Shown here: piece after piece, positions 1 through 5,822 of the stretch
How positions within the stretch are numbered: the first letter of the stretch is position 1
Layout: every line of letters starts with the position of its first letter
NCBI GenBank assembly: GCA_026989405.1
Contig: JALSJL010000478.1
Coordinates: 1-8,130 of the forward strand
Origin: Marinosulfonomonas sp.
GTDB taxonomy: Bacteria > Pseudomonadota > Alphaproteobacteria > Rhodobacterales > Rhodobacteraceae
Direction: 5' to 3'
Length of the DNA: 8,130 nucleotides
The notes under the pieces: model-generated
Databases searched by the model: none
What the model was told of the DNA's origin: nothing
The model's input: only the letters and a program-made list of their open reading frames with translations
Made by a program: the position numbers and the translations under genes

Positions 1-24
1 GAACCGCCGCCGGCCCGTGGCCTG

Positions 25-303
25 TCAGGCCGCCGGCTCCGGCGCCCGCGTGCAGATCGGCCGCCCGTCCCTTGTGAGCAACGGCAGAAAGGTCGTCTCG
101 ACCGGCCCGACATGCCGATACAGGTAGCACCCGCTCGCCGGGTCGAGGCGCACGGTGGTCAGGTCCTGAAAGGGGGCTGCCAGCGCGATGACGGCCTCGG
201 GCAGATCCTCAACAAACCCCTCATCGGTCTGATTGGACCCGGTCGTCGCGCAGGCTGCCAGAAACAGCGTGCCGCCCAAAAGTAACTGTGCCGATCTGTG
301 CAT
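25..303 (-). CDS. Small putative lipoprotein, roseobacter-type hypothetical
   Basis: A 92-residue protein starting at an ATG with a Shine-Dalgarno-like AGGGAG 9 nt upstream. Longer in-frame extensions are possible but would bury the signal sequence. Residues 1-17 are a short hydrophobic signal with a lipobox L-A-A-C ending at Cys18, so the mature form is predicted to be a lipid-anchored periplasmic or outer-membrane protein of about 75 residues. The mature part has two cysteines, Cys59 and Cys84, bracketing a GCYLYRHVGPVETT...RDGRPIC segment; a disulphide is plausible but inferred. I do not recognise a function. The gene points away from rplB, at a place where rplW would be expected directly upstream, so it looks like an insertion in the S10 cluster. 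No clear -10/-35 pair was seen upstream on the minus strand. Confidence 0.75.
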   Translation of the reverse strand: MHRSAQLLLGGTLFLAACATTGSNQTDEGFVEDLPEAVIALAAPFQDLTTVRLDPASGCYLYRHVGPVETTFLPLLTRDGRPICTRAPEPAA

Positions 304-387
304 CGTCCCGCGCTCCCTGGTATTTGCGGTATCTGTGCCCGAGAATGGGCCAGGCGGGTGCCGCAATCCAGCCCTTTCTTGAACCTT

Positions 388-471
388 GGCGCCCCTGCGT
401 GGCTTGCAGGTCGCAGCGGCAACGCCGGCCGGATCAGGGCCACCCGGATCAAGCATGGACCGCAGGGCGCC
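388..471. repeat. Long imperfect inverted repeat in the gap between the lipoprotein gene and rplB
   Basis: The left arm GGCGCCCCTGCG (388-399) pairs with the right arm CGCAGGGCGCC (461-471): 11 base pairs with one extra C in the left arm. The 61-nt interior holds a direct repeat of CCGGATC (429-435 and 444-450). No convincing gene was found between 304 and 569; reading frames there look like compositional artefacts of high GC. This could be a dispersed genomic repeat, a structured RNA or the remains of an element. Sequence alone does not decide. Confidence 0.45.
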
Positions 472-569
472 CCCAGCCCGCCGCGCATCACCATGGCGCC
501 CCGTCGCGTCGCCCCCGCGCGCGCCGGCGTTGCGCGGCACGGGCAGGCCGGATTTCCGCCCAAATCCTA

Positions 570-598
570 TGGACACGCCCCCCCATCCCCGCTATATC
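570..598 (+). promoter_or_regulatory. Candidate internal promoter for the rplB transcription unit
   Basis: TGGACA (570-575) matches the -35 consensus at five of six positions. After a 17-nt spacer, TATATC (593-598) matches four of six of the -10. The predicted start near 605 would give a leader of about 135 nt before rplB. A promoter here makes sense because the opposing lipoprotein gene separates rplB from the upstream part of the S10 cluster. Evidence is pattern match only. Confidence 0.4.
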
Positions 599-611
599 CC
601 GCAAGTCGCGT

Positions 612-714
612 GGCCCCGGATTCGTTCCGGGGCCCGTGATCTTTTGAATTCGGGGACCTTCGGGGCCCTTCACAATGGCCCGAACGGGCCCAAACATGGT
701 GGGTCGCAAGACCC
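612..714 (+). promoter_or_regulatory. Structured rplB leader: three hairpins
   Basis: Three stem-loops follow one another in the rplB leader. The first is GGCCCCGGA (612-620) with TCCGGGGCC (626-634), 9 bp, loop TTCGT. The second is GGCCC-GAAC-GGGCC at about 678-690. The third is GGGTC-GCAA-GACCC (701-714), a 5-bp stem closed by a GNRA-type tetraloop. The stretch 649-668 is a near-perfect 10-bp tandem (TTCGGGGACC, TTCGGGGCCC). Its CGGGGCC (661-667) could pair with 612-618 instead of the 626-634 arm, so alternative folds are possible. There is no uridine run directly after the first stem, only CTTTT about 7 nt later, so a simple terminator is unlikely. Role unknown; regulation by a ribosomal protein is conjecture. 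Confidence 0.45.
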
Positions 715-740
715 GCAAAGCTGACGGAAGACAGAAAAGC

Positions 741-1583
741 ATGGCACTCAAGTCGTATAAACCGACGACGCCAGGCCAACGTGGGTTGGTTCTGATCGAC
801 CGTTCGGAGCTTTGGAAAGGCCGCCCGGTCAAGTCCCTCACTGAAGGACTGACCAAGAAAGGCGGACGGAACAACACCGGACGGATCACGATGCGTCGCC
901 GCGGCGGTGGGGCGAAACGCCTCTACCGGATCGTGGACTTCAAGCGGAACAAGTTCGATGTTCCGGCAACCGTGGAACGGATCGAATATGACCCGAACCG
1001 GACGGCCTTCATCGCGCTGATCAGGTATGATGACGGCGAACAGGCCTATATCCTTGCCCCCCAGCGCCTCGGCGTCGGTGACAAGGTGATCGCCTCGGCC
1101 AGGGCCGACGTGAAACCGGGCAACGCGATGCCGTTTTCCGGCATGCCGATCGGCACGATCATCCACAACATCGAGATGAAGCCCGGCAAGGGCGGCCAGA
1201 TCGCACGCGCCGCGGGCACCTATGCCCAGTTCGTCGGCCGTGACGGTGGCTACGCGCAGATCCGCCTGTCCTCGGGCGAACTGCGGATGGTGCGCCAGGA
1301 ATGCATGGCCACCGTCGGCGCGGTTTCGAACCCCGACAACAGCAACCAGAACCTCGGCAAGGCCGGTCGCAACCGTCACCTGGGCAAGCGCCCAAGCGTG
1401 CGCGGTGTCGTGATGAACCCGGTCGACCACCCGCACGGCGGTGGTGAAGGCCGGACCTCTGGCGGTCGTCACCCGGTCACCCCATGGGGCAAGCCGACAA
1501 AGGGTGCCAAGACCCGCAACAAGAAAAAAGCGTCGTCGAAGCTGATCATCCGCTCGCGCCACGCCAAGAAGAAGGGGCGCTAG
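741..1583 (+). CDS. rplB: 50S ribosomal protein L2
   Basis: L2 (280 residues) binds 23S rRNA domain IV, bridges the subunits and is needed for peptidyl transferase assembly. The start MALKSYKPTTPGQR is the typical L2 N-terminus. The open frame extends 22 codons upstream to an ATG at 675, but that extension is not L2-like and overlaps the leader hairpins, so 741 is chosen; GGAAG lies 10 nt upstream. The N-terminal RNA-binding domain includes GRITMRRRGGGAKR (about 47-60). The C-terminal domain carries HPHGGGEGRT at 230-239, with His230 matching the conserved catalytic-centre histidine (E. coli His229), then GGRHPVTPWGKPTKG and a basic KKK-rich tail. rpsS follows after 3 nt. rplW is not directly upstream, which is unusual for this cluster. 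Confidence 0.98.
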   Translation: MALKSYKPTTPGQRGLVLIDRSELWKGRPVKSLTEGLTKKGGRNNTGRITMRRRGGGAKRLYRIVDFKRNKFDVPATVERIEYDPNRTAFIALIRYDDGEQAYILAPQRLGVGDKVIASARADVKPGNAMPFSGMPIGTIIHNIEMKPGKGGQIARAAGTYAQFVGRDGGYAQIRLSSGELRMVRQECMATVGAVSNPDNSNQNLGKAGRNRHLGKRPSVRGVVMNPVDHPHGGGEGRTSGGRHPVTPWGKPTKGAKTRNKKKASSKLIIRSRHAKKKGR

Positions 1584-1586
1584 CAC

Positions 1587-1865
1587 ATGTCGCGTTCTGT
1601 ATGGAAAGGCCCGTTCGTCGACTCTTACGTTCTCAAGAAGGCCGAGAAGGCCAAAGAGGGCGGTCGCAACGAGGTCATCAAGATCTGGTCTCGTCGCTCG
1701 ACGATCCTGCCCCAGTTCGTGGGGCTCACGTTTGGCGTCTACAATGGCCGCAAACATATCCCGGTAAACGTCAGCGAAGACATGATCGGTATGAAGTTCG
1801 GTGAGTTTGCACCGACGCGCACATACTACGGTCATGCCGCCGACAAAAAAGCGAAGCGGAAGTAA
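1587..1865 (+). CDS. rpsS: 30S ribosomal protein S19
   Basis: S19 (92 residues) sits in the head of the 30S subunit, contacts 16S rRNA with S13 and takes part in inter-subunit bridging. The N-terminus MSRSVWKGPFVD and the block GVYNGRKHIPVNVSEDMIG followed by KFGEFAPTR are diagnostic of the family, and the length is normal. The start is supported by AAGGGG (1572-1577), 9 nt upstream and inside the end of rplB, so translation of the two is probably coupled. The gap to rplV is 3 nt. Nothing unusual is seen. Confidence 0.98.
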   Translation: MSRSVWKGPFVDSYVLKKAEKAKEGGRNEVIKIWSRRSTILPQFVGLTFGVYNGRKHIPVNVSEDMIGMKFGEFAPTRTYYGHAADKKAKRK

Positions 1866-1868
1866 GTC

Positions 1869-2249
1869 ATGGGCAAGGAAAAGAACCCCCGCCGCGTGGC
1901 CGACAACGAAGCAATGGCGAAAACCCGCATGCTTCGCACCAGCCCGCAGAAACTCAACCTGGTGGCCGGCATGATCCGCGGCAAGAAGGTGGACAAGGCC
2001 CTGACGGACCTCACCTTCAGCAAAAAGCGTATCGCGCAGGACGTCAAGAAATGCCTGCAGTCGGCCATTGCGAATGCCGAGAACAACCACGGGCTTGACG
2101 TGGACGAGCTGATCGTCGCCGAAGCCTGGGTTGGCAAGAACCTGACCATGAAACGCGGTCGCCCGCGGGCCCGTGGCCGGTTCGGCAAGATCATCAAGCC
2201 GTTTGCAGAGATCACCATCAAGGTGCGGCAAGTCGAGGAGCAAGTCTGA
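1869..2249 (+). CDS. rplV: 50S ribosomal protein L22
   Basis: L22 (126 residues) lines the polypeptide exit tunnel with L4 and binds all 23S rRNA domains. It has the alphaproteobacterial N-terminal extension (KNPRRVADNEAMAK), followed by the core LRTSPQKLNLVAGMIRGKK and AIANAENNHG. The tunnel beta-hairpin is around residues 90-110 (NLTMKRGRPRARGRFGKI), the region where macrolide resistance mutations occur in other species; it looks like wild type. GGAAG lies 6 nt before the start. Its TGA overlaps the rpsC ATG by one base (TGATG), so the two are probably translationally coupled. An internal start at the AMAK methionine would lose the extension that Rhodobacteraceae normally keep. Confidence 0.98.
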   Translation: MGKEKNPRRVADNEAMAKTRMLRTSPQKLNLVAGMIRGKKVDKALTDLTFSKKRIAQDVKKCLQSAIANAENNHGLDVDELIVAEAWVGKNLTMKRGRPRARGRFGKIIKPFAEITIKVRQVEEQV

Positions 2250-2956
2250 TGGGTCAGAAAATCAATCCGATCGGCATGCGCCTGCAGATCAACCGCACAT
2301 GGGACAGCCGCTGGTATGCGAAAACCGCCGACTTCGGTGACCTGCTGCTGGAAGACATCCGCATGCGCGAGTTCATCAACGAAGACTGCAAGCAGGCCGG
2401 CGTGTCCCGCGTGATCATCGAACGTCCGCACAAGAAGTGCCGCGTCACGATCCACACCGCGCGCCCCGGCGTGATCATCGGCAAGAAAGGCGCAGACATC
2501 GAAACCCTGCGCAAGAAGCTCGCGAACATGACCGACAGCGAGCTGCACCTCAACATCGTCGAGGTGCGCAAGCCGGAAATGGACGCGCAACTGGTGGCCG
2601 ACAGCATCGCCCAGCAACTCGAGCGCCGGATCAGCTTCCGCCGCGCGATGAAGCGCTCGGTGCAGAACACCATGCGCATGGGCGCGCTCGGCATCCGGGT
2701 CAACGTCGCGGGCCGCCTTGGCGGCGCCGAGATCGCCCGCACCGAATGGTATCGCGAAGGTCGCGTCCCGCTGCACACGCTGCGCGCCGACATCGACTAT
2801 GCCACGTCCGAAGCCAAGACGCCTTACGGCATCATCGGCATCAAGGTCTGGATCTTCAAAGGCGAAATCATGGAGCACGATCCGTCGGCCCATGACCGTC
2901 GCCACCAGGAGCTTCAGGAAGGCCCTGCACCGCGCGGTGCCGGCGGCCGTCGCTGA
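2249..2956 (+). CDS. rpsC: 30S ribosomal protein S3
   Basis: S3 (235 residues) lies at the mRNA entry tunnel of the 30S head and contributes to helicase activity on mRNA. The N-terminus MGQKINPIGMRL is diagnostic. The type II KH domain contains the GXXG loop as IIGKKG (76-81). The C-terminal S3 domain includes RRAMKRSVQNTMRMGALGIRV and the basic GRLGGAEIARTEWYREGRVPLHTLRADIDY block. The tail after about residue 210 is charged and variable, as in relatives. A strong GAGGAG (2235-2240) stands 8 nt before the start, inside rplV. rplP begins 15 nt after the stop. Confidence 0.98.
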   Translation: MGQKINPIGMRLQINRTWDSRWYAKTADFGDLLLEDIRMREFINEDCKQAGVSRVIIERPHKKCRVTIHTARPGVIIGKKGADIETLRKKLANMTDSELHLNIVEVRKPEMDAQLVADSIAQQLERRISFRRAMKRSVQNTMRMGALGIRVNVAGRLGGAEIARTEWYREGRVPLHTLRADIDYATSEAKTPYGIIGIKVWIFKGEIMEHDPSAHDRRHQELQEGPAPRGAGGRR

Positions 2957-2971
2957 AGGAGGAACTGACAA

Positions 2972-3385
2972 ATGCTGCAACCAAAGCGCACCAAATTCCG
3001 CAAGATGCACAAGGGCCGTATCCACGGTCAGGCCAAGGGTGGCACCGAGCTCAACTTCGGCACCTACGGCCTGAAGGCGATCCAGCCCGAGCGCATCACC
3101 GCGCGCCAGATCGAGGCCGCTCGCCGCGCCATGACGCGTCACATGAAGCGTCAGGGCCGTGTCTGGATCCGGATTTTCCCGGACCTGCCGGTGACCTCCA
3201 AGCCCACCGAGGTTCGGATGGGTAAAGGCAAGGGCTCGGTCGATTTCTGGGCCGCCAAGGTCAAGCCGGGGCGGATCATGTTTGAAATCGACGGCGTATC
3301 GGAAGCCGTCGCCCGCGAGGCCCTGCGCCTGGCGGCGATGAAACTGCCGATCAAGACCCGTACCGTGGTCCGCGAAGACTGGTAA
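2972..3385 (+). CDS. rplP: 50S ribosomal protein L16
   Basis: L16 (137 residues) helps organise the A-site tRNA region of the 50S subunit. It opens with MLQPKRTKFRKMHKGR and contains LTARQIEAARRAMTR-like and KPTEVRMGKGKG (77-88) blocks; both are family signatures. Arg82 corresponds by alignment to E. coli Arg81, the residue hydroxylated by the 2-oxoglutarate oxygenase YcfD/RoxA. The ribosome binding site AAGGAGG (2956-2962) is the strongest in the window and starts on the last base of the rpsC stop. Normally rpmC follows directly; here a terminator and a 3.9-kb interval come first, so this is the last gene of its transcription unit. Confidence 0.98.
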   Translation: MLQPKRTKFRKMHKGRIHGQAKGGTELNFGTYGLKAIQPERITARQIEAARRAMTRHMKRQGRVWIRIFPDLPVTSKPTEVRMGKGKGSVDFWAAKVKPGRIMFEIDGVSEAVAREALRLAAMKLPIKTRTVVREDW

Positions 3386-3390
3386 GCGGT

Positions 3391-3409
3391 GGTGGGGTGC
3401 CCCCCCACC
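3391..3409 (+). other. Stem-loop just after rplP
   Basis: GGTGGGG (3391-3397) pairs with CCCCACC (3403-3409), a 7-bp stem with loop TGCCC, starting 5 nt after the rplP stop. No thymine run follows, so by itself it is not an intrinsic terminator. It may protect the 3' end of the ribosomal mRNA or assist the terminator 20 nt downstream. Confidence 0.55.
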
Positions 3410-3428
3410 CTGCATCTGAACAATTGGC

Positions 3429-3453
3429 AAGGCGGGGGTTCACCCCGCCTTTT
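3429..3453 (+). terminator. Intrinsic terminator ending the rplB-rplP unit
   Basis: A perfect 9-bp stem, AAGGCGGGG (3429-3437) with CCCCGCCTT (3443-3451), loop GTTCA, followed by thymines (TTTTCCTTT across 3450-3458). The T tract is on the + strand side only, so it should stop ribosomal transcription but not the opposing genes. It implies that rpmC and the genes after it need their own promoter. Confidence 0.85.
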
Positions 3454-3484
3454 CCTTTGGTTCATGGCTGACGACCGATCAATT

Positions 3485-3566
3485 GCCTGTGCCTTGCACA
3501 GGCAGCGCCCGAACCGCCCCCACGGGGCGGGCGCTCCACGCCCACCCCTCGGTTCGGGCGCGGCAT
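3485..3566 (+). repeat. Family A structured repeat, copy 1 (left flank of the insert)
   Basis: A small hairpin GCCTGTGC-CTT-GCACAGGC (3485-3503) is followed one base later by an 11-bp stem, GCGCCCGAACC (3505-3515) with GGTTCGGGCGC (3551-3561). The loop of the second stem can itself fold (CCGCCCC-CAC-GGGGCGG, 3514-3530, partly competing with the outer stem) and contains ACGCCCACCC. The core GGCAGCGCCCGA(A)CCGCCCC...ACGCCCACCC...GG(T)TCGGGCG recurs at 7126-7169 in the same orientation. Copy 1 carries about 15 extra bases in the loop. It is probably a dispersed palindromic repeat family of this genome rather than a gene. Confidence 0.7.
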
Positions 3567-3575
3567 TTCAATTCC

Positions 3576-3591
3576 GGGGCTACTCTGCCCC
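3576..3591 (-). terminator. Weak hairpin downstream of the minus-strand operon
   Basis: On the minus strand, GGGGC-AGAGTA-GCCCC forms a 5-bp stem about 28 nt past the stop of the phospholipase D-like gene. No thymine run follows, so termination here would be weak or factor-dependent. It is the only simple hairpin between that stop codon and repeat A copy 1. Confidence 0.25.
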
Positions 3592-3618
3592 AGATGTTCA
3601 GAGGGCGCTGTTCACCCC

Positions 3619-5055
3619 TCACAACAACCACTCCACCGGCAGGATGCCGATCACCGCAAAGGCAATCTGCAGGAACCAGCCCGCGCCGGGTTCTTCCTGG
3701 TAGACAACCGTTTCGCCGTCGCGCATCTCTTCCAGCCAGATCATCTTGTTCTCCGGCGTCAGCCGCGGCTGATAGGCATCGTATTTCATCCGCTCGTCAA
3801 AGCGCTCCGACATCCGCACGGCCATGTTGGGGCTGTCGATCAGGAACCCCATCTCGGTGTTCAGCAGGGTCGAGCGCGGGTCGAAATTGAACGACCCGAT
3901 GTAGACCCACCGGCCGTCGATGGCAAAGGTCTTGGCATGCAGGCTGGCCCCGGACAGGCCCAGGGGCAGGGGGGGCCGGGTCGGGCTCCGCTGCACGCTG
4001 CCGCCGCCGCGCAGCTTCAACTCATACAGCTTCACCCCGCCTACCAGCAATTCGCGCCGATAGGCGGCATAGCCGGCATGCACCAGGAAGACATCCGTCG
4101 TATCCAGCGCGTTGGTCAGTATGCGCACCCGGCGCCCGTCCCCGGCCAACCCGGCGAAAAACTCGGTGCCGGAGGGGCCGGGCACGAAATAGGCGCTCAC
4201 GAGATCCAGGGTCTTTTCGATCCCGCCGATCATGTCGGTCACCCGGTTGATCATCAACTGGTCCTCGCGCGCCTGGCCCTGCCCCTTGGCGGGGTCATCG
4301 GCCACCACCTGAACCCGGGTCCATTCCAGCGGCATCTCACCCGACATGAAGCGCCGCATGCTCTGCATTGACTCCTCGGCCACCTCGCGCGCGCCCTCTG
4401 TTGCCCTGATCTCGGCGACCCGGGCCGCAAGGGCCTCCCGGTCGCCCGGCCCGGAAACCACCCGCTCAAGCTCGAAAACCGAAGGGCTGTTCCAGTAGGC
4501 GTCGAAGATATCCACCGTGTCGGCCACCACGGCCCCGATGGCAAAGGCATCCAGGTCCAGGTAGTAATCGTCACTGCCGACCTGGAAATACTCGTCCCCG
4601 ATATTGCGCCCGCCGATGATCGCGGCCGTGCTGTCAGAGATCAGCGACTTGTTGTGCATCCGCCGGTTCATCCGCGCGAAATCGAAGGCATAGCCCAGCA
4701 TCTTCGGGCTGCGGACGGTCGACGGGTTCCACAGGCGGACCTCGAAATTCGGCTGCGCGTTCAGCGTCGCCAGCGTCTGGTCCATCCCCGGCACGCCATT
4801 GTCGTCCAGCAGCAGGCGCACCCGAACCCCGCGCCTGGCGGCCCGGTCCAGCGCATCCAGCAGCAGGATGCCCGACACGTCGTCATGCCAGATGTAATAC
4901 TGCGCATCGACCGACACCGTCGCGCTCTCGATCAGCGCCAGCCGGCTGGCCAGCGCATCCTCGCCCTTGCCAAGCGGGTAGATGCCGCTCAGCCCCTCGG
5001 GCTGCGCGCCCTCTTTCCTGGCCAACATGGCCCCCAGCCGCGTCTGGCTGAACAA
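3619..5055 (-). CDS. clsC: ClsC-type phospholipase D family protein, probable cardiolipin synthase
   Basis: A 478-residue protein with two PLD HKD motifs: H134-N-K136-x4-D141, followed by GGRNIGDEYF, and H373-A-K375-x4-D380, followed by GSFNFDPRS. The DAQYYIWHDDVSG segment (about 50-62), LLLDDNGVPG and the extreme C-terminus ILPVEWLL match E. coli ClsC (YmdC, about 473 aa) as I remember it. ClsC makes cardiolipin using phosphatidylethanolamine as phosphatidyl donor to phosphatidylglycerol. Near the C-terminus a hydrophobic stretch (about 459-475) suggests membrane association. The start is TTG immediately after an in-frame TGA; GGAAGG 9 nt upstream supports it, and the resulting N-terminus is the right length for ClsC. 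ATG at 5028 is the alternative. It is the last gene of a minus-strand trio, 64 nt after the oxygenase gene, and converges on rplP. ClsC activity in E. coli depends on YmdB; no ymdB is present here. Confidence 0.88.
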   Translation of the reverse strand: MFSQTRLGAMLARKEGAQPEGLSGIYPLGKGEDALASRLALIESATVSVDAQYYIWHDDVSGILLLDALDRAARRGVRVRLLLDDNGVPGMDQTLATLNAQPNFEVRLWNPSTVRSPKMLGYAFDFARMNRRMHNKSLISDSTAAIIGGRNIGDEYFQVGSDDYYLDLDAFAIGAVVADTVDIFDAYWNSPSVFELERVVSGPGDREALAARVAEIRATEGAREVAEESMQSMRRFMSGEMPLEWTRVQVVADDPAKGQGQAREDQLMINRVTDMIGGIEKTLDLVSAYFVPGPSGTEFFAGLAGDGRRVRILTNALDTTDVFLVHAGYAAYRRELLVGGVKLYELKLRGGGSVQRSPTRPPLPLGLSGASLHAKTFAIDGRWVYIGSFNFDPRSTLLNTEMGFLIDSPNMAVRMSERFDERMKYDAYQPRLTPENKMIWLEEMRDGETVVYQEEPGAGWFLQIAFAVIGILPVEWLL

Positions 5056-5119
5056 TCAATGGGGCCTTCCAGAATGGCGGCGCGGGTCTGGCACGGCCCC
5101 AACCGCTTCGGCGCGCCGC

Positions 5120-5740
5120 TCACCCCCACCCGTAGTTGAAGCTCACCGAAATCCGCTCTTCCTCGCTCATGTTCATCGGCACCTCGTGGCGCAGCCAGCT
5201 TTCCCAAAGCAGCACGTCGCCCACCTCGGGGGCGACATAGATGAACTGCCGCAGCGCCTCGGGCGCGTCCTTCAGCCGGGCCGGGGCGGCCATCATCCGG
5301 GCCGAGCGCGGATCTTCCAGCTTCAGCGCCGACGCCCCCGCCGGCATCGCCACATAGGTCGTGCCGCTGATCACCGAATGCGGGTGGATGTGGCTTGAAT
5401 GGGTGCCGCCCTCGGGCAGGATGTTGATCCAGATGTCTTCCAGCCGGATCGCCTTGCCATCCAGGTCGAACGCCAGGTCGTTGGCGAAAGCCGCCACATG
5501 GGCGTCCAGCACCTTGACCAGATCGGCGAAAATCGGAAACCGCCACGGCAGGTCCGAAAGCGAGGCATAGGACGTATAGCCCGGATAGGCGTTTTCTTCG
5601 CACCAGCGCTGCCCGGCCTCGTCATCCTCGGCAATGGCGTAACAGGACGCCTCCAGCTCGGCGGCATCAATCGGCGCGCCGTGCTCGGCCAGTCTTGCGC
5701 GGTAAAGCCGGGTGACGAAAAGTGAGGATACCTGTGCCAT
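5120..5740 (-). CDS. Putative 2-oxoglutarate/Fe(II)-dependent oxygenase (TIGR02466/PF13759-like)
   Basis: A 206-residue protein resembling the TIGR02466 family, a double-stranded beta-helix oxygenase group of unknown substrate. Key elements: LEDIWINILPEGGTHSSHIHPHS (around 100-122) followed by ISGTTYVAMP, LEDPR (141-145), GDVLLWESWLRHEVPMN (174-190), and ERISVSFNYGW at the C-terminus. His117 or His119 and His185 are candidate iron ligands and Arg196 a candidate 2-oxoglutarate ligand, by analogy with related oxygenases. The N-terminus SSLFVTRLYRARL is family-like, supporting this ATG. No Shine-Dalgarno is visible: a 13-bp hairpin (repeat B copy 1) ends 3 nt before the start. It lies between the flavoprotein and clsC genes on the same strand. 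The substrate is unknown. Confidence 0.85.
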   Translation of the reverse strand: MAQVSSLFVTRLYRARLAEHGAPIDAAELEASCYAIAEDDEAGQRWCEENAYPGYTSYASLSDLPWRFPIFADLVKVLDAHVAAFANDLAFDLDGKAIRLEDIWINILPEGGTHSSHIHPHSVISGTTYVAMPAGASALKLEDPRSARMMAAPARLKDAPEALRQFIYVAPEVGDVLLWESWLRHEVPMNMSEEERISVSFNYGWG

Positions 5741-5743
5741 GCC

Positions 5744-5808
5744 GTTTCAATAACTCAAACAGAGTTGTTGAAACAGGGCGCTATAGCGGGTTTTCGCAGA
5801 AAACCGGC
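5744..5808 (-). repeat. Family B double-hairpin element, copy 1, abutting the oxygenase start codon
   Basis: Hairpin one is GTTTCAATAACTC (5744-5756) with GAGTTGTTGAAAC (5762-5774): 13 bp including one G-T pair on the + strand reading, loop AAACA. After an 11-nt linker comes hairpin two, GCGGGTTTTC-GCA-GAAAACCGGC (5786-5808), with one mismatch. On the minus strand it fills most of the 82-nt gap between the flavoprotein stop and the oxygenase ATG, ending 3 nt before the ATG. The linker contains a GCTATAGC palindrome that could serve as a -10, but no matching -35 was found. The architecture is repeated at 6999-7063. Confidence 0.8.
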
Positions 5809-5822
5809 GGGCCGCCGCCCGA

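Noticed and set aside
612..645. Intrinsic terminator ahead of rplB
   Set aside because: The 9-bp stem is strong, but no T run follows directly; CTTTT is 7 nt past the stem. Termination just before an essential gene would also need anti-termination, for which there is no direct evidence.
675..740. N-terminally extended L2 starting at ATG 675
   Set aside because: The extra 22 residues do not resemble L2, overlap leader hairpins and lack a good ribosome binding site. MALKSYKP at 741 is the canonical start.
567..3430. Long open frames of more than 500 codons on the minus strand, antisense to rplB-rplP
   Set aside because: They mirror the GC-rich codon pattern of genuine ribosomal genes, show no recognisable domains and contain low-complexity runs of His, Asp, Ala and Arg. 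The + strand genes fully explain the conservation.
3483..3703. Small + strand proteins over the family A repeats (also around 7091-7303)
   Set aside because: The frames run through palindromic repeats and terminators, are rich in Arg, Pro and Ala, and lack ribosome binding sites. They are best seen as translated repeat DNA.
3619..5055. N-terminal truncation of the PLD protein, suggested by its TTG start just after a stop codon
   Set aside because: The N-terminus aligns in length with the ClsC branch, which starts close to the first conserved block, and GGAAGG at the right distance supports TTG. No lost anchor needs to be invoked.
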